The notes below the pieces were generated by a model. The model was not told the DNA's origin, searched no databases, and saw only the letters and a list, made by a program, of their open reading frames with translations. A program made the position numbers and the translations under genes. 64,000 bases of DNA from Muribaculaceae bacterium (GTDB lineage: Bacteria; Bacteroidota; Bacteroidia; Bacteroidales; Muribaculaceae), in contig JAGAYZ010000015.1 of the NCBI GenBank assembly GCA_017940245.1, positions 98,049-162,048 on the forward strand, in the 5' to 3' direction. Of this stretch, positions 60,102 to 64,000 are shown in pieces. Numbering within the stretch: the stretch's first letter is position 1; each line of letters opens with the position of its first letter.

Positions 60102-61112
60102 CTAGAATCCCACCTGCACTTGAGTGAGGATACTGTGCTCGTGGCCCACGGCTTTATGGTCGGTATAGGCATAACCGGCCTGGATTCGGCATTTTTTGAA
60201 AAACCAATACTGCAGCCCAGCCTGGTAACGATTGATTTTGTCTTCATCCAGATTGAGGCGATCGTAAGACGCCACCAAATCCAGATTTTTAACCCCGATA
60301 TTACTTACCTGCGCTGTGAGATAACCACCATTGGTCTTGAGATGGTCGTCTTTGCCCCACATCCACTCGCCACGCACATTTACAGGTGTGGTTTTGAGTT
60401 GGAAACCGGCGGCATAGCGGTTACGAGTGTAGTTGCCTTTCACCTCGACGTCGCTGCCCAGATAGGAGGCCAGAGAATTCAGCCGGCCTTTACCGATGAT
60501 GACCGAGCCGCTCAAGTCTAGCCCCTTGAGGGGATGCAACGTGAGTCGGCCTGCAAAATCTTTCCACGAGTTGTCGTCCCAGCGGTTGCGGCCGGCACCA
60601 TTCATCAGTGCCAGGTCGTAACTGGCCCAACGGCCTATATCGCCCAGCACAGAGATACCGATATCGCGCCCCGCCCCGCCGGGCATCATCAGCGGACTGG
60701 CTCCGGCCACCATAAAGTTGCCGGCCAGTGACATTTGCGTAATCATCTCCATCACCGATGGCGAGATAGGATTCTCCAGTGTATAGGGTGTCTTAAACTG
60801 TCCCACCTTCCACTGCATCCAGGGTGCCACCTTGAAACTCACCCACAACTCGTGCAACGAAAACGACTTAAAGTCGCCCATGGCAAAAGCACGCCATCGG
60901 TCATTGATTTGGTAATCGGCCGTGAGTATAATACGATTGATGGCGAAACTGTGTTTGGGGTCACTCTGGTCATGATACTCCCAGCCCAGTTGGGCATAAC
61001 CGGCCACCGTAATGTGATTCTTCACATAATCCACAGCCTGTCCCAGTTTCACTTGTCCCATTACCGGCAGCGATATTAACACCACCGCCAACAAAAAGAA
61101 TTTCTTCATCAC
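60102..61112 (-). CDS. Porin, phosphate-selective porin-like
   Basis: A 336-residue outer-membrane protein: signal peptide (FFLLAVVLISLPVMGQ) then strands of a 16-18-stranded barrel, such as AGYAQLGWEYHDQSDPKHSF, FAINRIILTADYQINDRWRA, WMQWKVGQFKTPYTLENPIS and the terminal HSILTQVQVGF with C-terminal Phe. The GQFKTPYTLE segment is typical of phosphate-selective porins O/P in Bacteroidota. It follows the TlpA lipoprotein gene by 19 bases and shares its promoter. Confidence 0.85.
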   Translation of the reverse strand: MMKKFFLLAVVLISLPVMGQVKLGQAVDYVKNHITVAGYAQLGWEYHDQSDPKHSFAINRIILTADYQINDRWRAFAMGDFKSFSLHELWVSFKVAPWMQWKVGQFKTPYTLENPISPSVMEMITQMSLAGNFMVAGASPLMMPGGAGRDIGISVLGDIGRWASYDLALMNGAGRNRWDDNSWKDFAGRLTLHPLKGLDLSGSVIIGKGRLNSLASYLGSDVEVKGNYTRNRYAAGFQLKTTPVNVRGEWMWGKDDHLKTNGGYLTAQVSNIGVKNLDLVASYDRLNLDEDKINRYQAGLQYWFFKKCRIQAGYAYTDHKAVGHEHSILTQVQVGF

Positions 61113-61131
61113 TCTAAAAATTCAATATGTA

Positions 61132-62148
61132 TTATAAATTGAGGGATTCAACAGTCTTGATAAGGTCGTCGCCCGCCAGTCCACGAGCCACAATCATCCC
61201 TTGCGGATCGATGAGCATAATGTGCGGTATGCCGCTGATGCCGTAGAGGTCGGTGGGTTCGGTCCAGTTCTTGCCGCCTTCCATCACAGGCCAGGGTATG
61301 GCCATGTCTTTCATGGCTGTGTGCGTGTCATTGGGCTCATCCCACACGGCAACACCCACAAAGTTCATCTTAGCCGAGAATTTCTCATAAAGTTTCTTGA
61401 TATTTGGTATCTCGCGACGGCAGGGACCGCACCAGCTTGCCCAGAAATCCACCAGAGTATATTTGCCTTGACCAGCATAGTCAGAGAGTTTTTCACCGGT
61501 GGGAGCCGCAAAGTCGGCAAACCGCTTGCCTTCGGCGGTGATTTCCAGTTGACGGGCCGCATTGATTGCCTTCTGCACTCGCTTCAAGTCACGATAGCTC
61601 TTGGGAGCTGAGTTCAGCAGTGAGTCGATCTGCGCAGCGCTAAATTCATTATACATTAAATAATAATTAAACGCCCAGGGGCCTATGCCATTGTCCTTGT
61701 TCTGCTCATAGGCTTTATAAAAGCAGTCTTTCATCTTTTTTTCTACTACCAGCATAGCGGCCTCGGCAGTATCGTTTGCGGCACTACTCTCGATGGCTTC
61801 CAGTTCATCTTCGAGAGCTTTCATCTTGTCGTTAAGCGGCGTTCCGGTCACTTTTCCTTCATTGCACATGATTGAAATCTCGCCCGGTTCCACAATGAAG
61901 CCGAAGCGCTTGCCGGCAACAAGCAGACGCGACATGAACGATCCGTCCACATCACCTTCAATCACCACAAATTTGTCCTTCACCACACCTGTAGCCAGGG
62001 TGTCGCCCGAATCGTAACTCGTCAAATAGGCCGTATCACCATCGGCACTGTTGTCGGCGAACGTAGCCACCACCTTGTAGTGACCGCCCTTGCTGCATGA
62101 GCCCAGCACCAGCAGCCCCACAGCCAAAACAGAAAGTAACTTTTTCAT
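61132..62148 (-). CDS. TlpA-family thiol-disulfide oxidoreductase lipoprotein with DUF4369
   Basis: A 338-residue protein: lipobox LAVGLLVLGSCSKG (acylated Cys near residue 18), a DUF4369 N-terminal domain (DTAYLTSYDSGDTLATGVVK, MSRLLVAGKRFGFIVEPGEI), a helical middle, then a thioredoxin-fold TlpA domain with KYTLVDFWASWCGPCRREIP (CxxC) near residue 229 and GIPHIMLIDPQGMIVARGLA near 310. It catalyses disulfide exchange in the periplasm or at the outer membrane. The porin follows as the second gene of the operon. Confidence 0.93.
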   Translation of the reverse strand: MKKLLSVLAVGLLVLGSCSKGGHYKVVATFADNSADGDTAYLTSYDSGDTLATGVVKDKFVVIEGDVDGSFMSRLLVAGKRFGFIVEPGEISIMCNEGKVTGTPLNDKMKALEDELEAIESSAANDTAEAAMLVVEKKMKDCFYKAYEQNKDNGIGPWAFNYYLMYNEFSAAQIDSLLNSAPKSYRDLKRVQKAINAARQLEITAEGKRFADFAAPTGEKLSDYAGQGKYTLVDFWASWCGPCRREIPNIKKLYEKFSAKMNFVGVAVWDEPNDTHTAMKDMAIPWPVMEGGKNWTEPTDLYGISGIPHIMLIDPQGMIVARGLAGDDLIKTVESLNL

Positions 62149-62180
62149 GTCATCTATTTAGAATTGAACGATTTTTTCCG

Positions 62181-62188
62181 CAAAGGTA
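62181..62188 (-). promoter_or_regulatory. -7 box (TACCTTTG) for TlpA-porin operon
   Basis: Minus strand TACCTTTG, 33-40 bases before the ATG at 62148. Confidence 0.6.
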
Positions 62189-62237
62189 ACACGATTTAGG
62201 AAAACTGACAACTTTCAACCCAAAATTACTTTGGGCG

Positions 62238-62327
62238 GTTACAACAAAATCAGTTTCATCTCTTCAGTTCTTAATTATCAGTATAATTGATAGTCTTGAC
62301 TGATTTTTCCGGCCGTTTTGTTGTAAC
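62238..62327. repeat. Long inverted repeat in the intergenic region
   Basis: GTTACAACAAAA (62238-62249) and TTTTGTTGTAAC (62316-62327) are exact reverse complements separated by 66 bases. ATCAG next to the left arm and CTGAT near the right arm extend the symmetry. It could form a stem, or be two operator half-sites for one regulator of the two divergent promoters. Confidence 0.55.
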
Positions 62328-62343
62328 ATTTAATTATTATACC

Positions 62344-62351
62344 TACTTTTG
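62344..62351 (+). promoter_or_regulatory. -7 box (TACTTTTG) for dockerin-type gene
   Basis: TACTTTTG, 110 bases before the ATG at 62461, leaving a long leader. Confidence 0.5.
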
Positions 62352-62460
62352 CACGCTTAACAGACTTTGGCACTATCGCAACTAATTTTAAATGAGTTTT
62401 GGCGTGCTTATAATTATGAGATAAAATATTATTTAGTTTATCATTTTAATGTTTCAAAGA

Positions 62461-63831
62461 ATGAAAAAGTTTACTTTTTTAGTGTTGGCTTTAGCCGCGC
62501 TTTGCAGCCTCTCGGCCAATGCACAGTTAAAAATCAAGGGTGTTTACCAACAAGGCCGTGACAACGACGGTGAACTAAGCGGCGAATACCTGGGATGGAA
62601 CACAAATCTGGGCAAAGGCATCTCGATTGTCCCTCAGGGCATTTACCTGATGGAATGGGACGGCACCGCACTGACAGCTCCCGAAAAGAATCCTGCAGTG
62701 AATGCCGATGACTTCTTCCAGCGCACAGGCATGTGGAGCGGTGTCTTTACCGACGACGACAAAGCTCTCTGGGCTAACAACTTCAATATGATGTCGGGCA
62801 ATTCGGGCGCAGGCATCAAAGACGGTATCATCACCACAGTACACTCTCGCACAGGCGAGGATGTGGAAACCAGCGAGCGTTTCGCTGTGCGCCAGTGGAA
62901 TGCCGAAACTGGCGACTTGATTGCCAACAGCAACAAGTATTATGCCGAAGACATGTGCCTGGAATCGGCCGGAATGGCTGTCAACCCCCTCGACGGCAAG
63001 ATGTATGGCCTGTTCTACCTCACTGCACAACAGCTGCCCGAAGAGATTACCAGTGATCCCGACTTCTTCACCGACGAAGAGGGCGATGCCACCGACACCG
63101 ATGCCGGCTACTGCATCTGCTCCATCGACCTGGAAACAATGAAGATTACCCCCATCACCAAGGGACTATACTACGGAAACTTTGTAACTTTCGCCATCAA
63201 TGCCGAAGGCCGTGCATTTGCACTTACCAGCGGCGGCACACTGGCCGCTACCGGCACCGAAGGTACCGAGGACATCAAGCGCACCGACATCGACGGCAAA
63301 CTGGCTGGCGCCCATCTCTTTGAGTTTGACCTGCAGAGCGGTTTGATGATCAACGATTATCCCAACGGAGGCACAGGCTATTGCTCGCAGGCTAAGCGCC
63401 AAAGCGCTTGCTTCAGCAAGAATGACCCCAACAAGATGTACTGGGTGGGTTATGTGAACAGCGGCAAGGGTTACACCGAAACTGGTGCCCTGGGCAACCT
63501 CCCCGACAGGGAATGGAAGACCAACGGCAAGTACGACACCGCTCTCTATGAGGTTGACATCACCACCGGCGAAGCCACTCGTCTGGCTGTGATTCCTAAC
63601 CGCTACACGTTCTCTTGCATGTGGGTTCTGGAAAACGAGGAACCCGGCCTGCGCGGTGATGTGACCGGTGACGGCAAGGTGGATGTGGAAGACGTGAACG
63701 CCGTCATCAATATCATCCTCAAGCTGAAAACTCAGGCCGACTATCCTGGCAAAGCCGACCTGACCGAAGACAACAAAATCGACGTTGAAGATGTGAACGC
63801 CATCATCAACATCATCCTGAAACTGGCTTAA
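62461..63831 (+). CDS. Secreted protein with C-terminal dockerin-like repeats
   Basis: A 456-residue protein from the ATG at 62461. Signal peptide MKKFTFLVLALAALCSLSAN is cleaved near AQL. The large middle part has no family I recognise but contains repeated segments suited to a beta-propeller or similar fold (KMYGLFYLTAQQLPEEITSD, CSIDLETMKITPITKGLYYG). The end is two dockerin type I-like calcium repeats: DVTGDGKVDVEDVNAVINII and DLTEDNKIDVEDVNAIINII. Dockerins anchor proteins to cohesins in other phyla; in Bacteroidales such ends may be surface-attachment signals. An in-frame ATG at 62449 adds four residues. Confidence 0.82.
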   Translation: MKKFTFLVLALAALCSLSANAQLKIKGVYQQGRDNDGELSGEYLGWNTNLGKGISIVPQGIYLMEWDGTALTAPEKNPAVNADDFFQRTGMWSGVFTDDDKALWANNFNMMSGNSGAGIKDGIITTVHSRTGEDVETSERFAVRQWNAETGDLIANSNKYYAEDMCLESAGMAVNPLDGKMYGLFYLTAQQLPEEITSDPDFFTDEEGDATDTDAGYCICSIDLETMKITPITKGLYYGNFVTFAINAEGRAFALTSGGTLAATGTEGTEDIKRTDIDGKLAGAHLFEFDLQSGLMINDYPNGGTGYCSQAKRQSACFSKNDPNKMYWVGYVNSGKGYTETGALGNLPDREWKTNGKYDTALYEVDITTGEATRLAVIPNRYTFSCMWVLENEEPGLRGDVTGDGKVDVEDVNAVINIILKLKTQADYPGKADLTEDNKIDVEDVNAIINIILKLA

Positions 63832-63862
63832 CGCTCCTATCATCATTAAGACAACCCATAAA

Positions 63863-63898
63863 GAGGGTGTGTCATAATTGTGTCACATCCTCATTTTG
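63863..63898 (+). terminator. Terminator after dockerin-type gene
   Basis: GAGGGTGTG (63863-63871) pairs with CACATCCTC (63884-63892) with one G-U pair, then ATTTTG. Confidence 0.65.
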
Positions 63899-63919
63899 TA
63901 ATATGTTGTAAAACATATA

Positions 63920-63953
63920 ACAAAGCCTCTACTTTCCCAAGCGGAGGCTTTGT
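63920..63953. terminator. Second hairpin after dockerin-type gene
   Basis: ACAAAGCCTC (63920-63929) pairs perfectly with GAGGCTTTGT (63944-63953). A third small stem, ATATGTT-GTAA-AACATAT, lies just before at 63901-63918. Confidence 0.55.
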
Positions 63954-63971
63954 CATGTCAAAAAGTTTTAG

Positions 63972-63979
63972 TAACTTTG
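63972..63979 (+). promoter_or_regulatory. -7 box (TAACTTTG) of a gene beyond the window
   Basis: TAACTTTG 21 bases from the window end. A plus-strand gene probably begins just after the window. Confidence 0.5.
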
Positions 63980-64000
63980 TGACAATCAATTTATAATAAA

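Larger units (their letters stand above)
62149..62460. other. 312-base intergenic region with divergent promoters and an inverted repeat
   Basis: It holds a minus-strand -7 box (62181-62188) for the TlpA operon, a plus-strand -7 box (62344-62351) for the dockerin-type gene, and the inverted repeat at 62238-62327. No gene is seen. The plus-strand frame beginning at 62367 is only 64 codons and overlaps the dockerin gene in another frame. Confidence 0.7.

Noticed and set aside
62367-62561. A 64-codon plus frame before the dockerin-type gene
   Set aside because: Overlaps the signal peptide of the dockerin-type gene in another frame and has no similarity or promoter spacing in its favour.

Overview
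The window looks like a chromosomal segment of a Bacteroidales bacterium, most likely Muribaculaceae or a related family such as Prevotellaceae. Reasons: many genes start just after a TAnnTTTG -7 box, which is the Bacteroidota promoter signature; there is a complete Bat (aerotolerance) operon, a GldH-type lipoprotein, a Rho with a long N-terminal insertion, a DUF4369/TlpA lipoprotein, large S8 and dockerin-bearing secreted proteins, and weak or absent Shine-Dalgarno sequences. This family-level call is inference; no rRNA or tRNA gene was seen.

Layout. 1-2.9 kb: the 5' end of a superoxide dismutase gene (cut by the window edge), rubredoxin, a tandem class A acid phosphatase and a SanA/DUF218 protein. 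3.1-11.6 kb: an accessory island, AT-rich over 4.1-8.7 kb, with a WYL-domain regulator, a LOTUS-DUF3825 RNA-binding-type protein, an AAA ATPase coupled to a probable PLD-like effector, and four genes of unknown function. Three of its transcription units share one palindromic operator at a fixed distance from the -7 box. It looks like a WYL-controlled anti-phage or conflict system and is the best candidate here for something undescribed. 11.8-14.7 kb: phosphate butyryltransferase and butyrate kinase, then small DUF2284 and DUF6440 genes. 14.9-21.3 kb: PASTA protein, RluD-type pseudouridine synthase, acyltransferase, metallophosphoesterase, Tex. 21.4-28.0 kb: a very large S8 protease gene interrupted by one in-frame TAA. 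28.2-31.2 kb: a heavy-metal P-type ATPase, a Fur-family regulator and a TonB-like protein, with a palindromic operator between the regulator and the ATPase. 31.3-32.9 kb: a metallo-beta-lactamase-fold hydrolase, a small HTH protein and a PAP2 phosphatase. 33.0-41.4 kb: MoxR, DUF58, a membrane protein, BatA, BatB, BatC, BatD and BatE in one operon. 41.7-57.6 kb: housekeeping genes (pheS, nth, guanine deaminase, def, ruvX, rho, a CCA transferase-alkyltransferase fusion, GtrA, gldH, ricT-like, rny, zapA, an NSS transporter, rsgA). 57.8-64 kb: a small winged-helix protein, two paralogous secreted proteins of unknown function, a TlpA lipoprotein-porin pair and a dockerin-type secreted protein.

How genes work together. 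The island genes are probably silenced together by the WYL protein and released under stress or infection. MoxR through BatE probably act as one envelope chaperone/stress complex. Ptb and Buk form the substrate-level phosphorylation end of butyrate synthesis or acyl-CoA turnover. Fur-family regulator plus P-ATPase form a metal-efflux unit. Rny, ZapA, the coiled-coil protein and a possible 6S RNA form a conserved cell division and RNA-turnover neighbourhood.

Limits: all family calls rest on motifs read by eye. No alignment, folding or database search was run.
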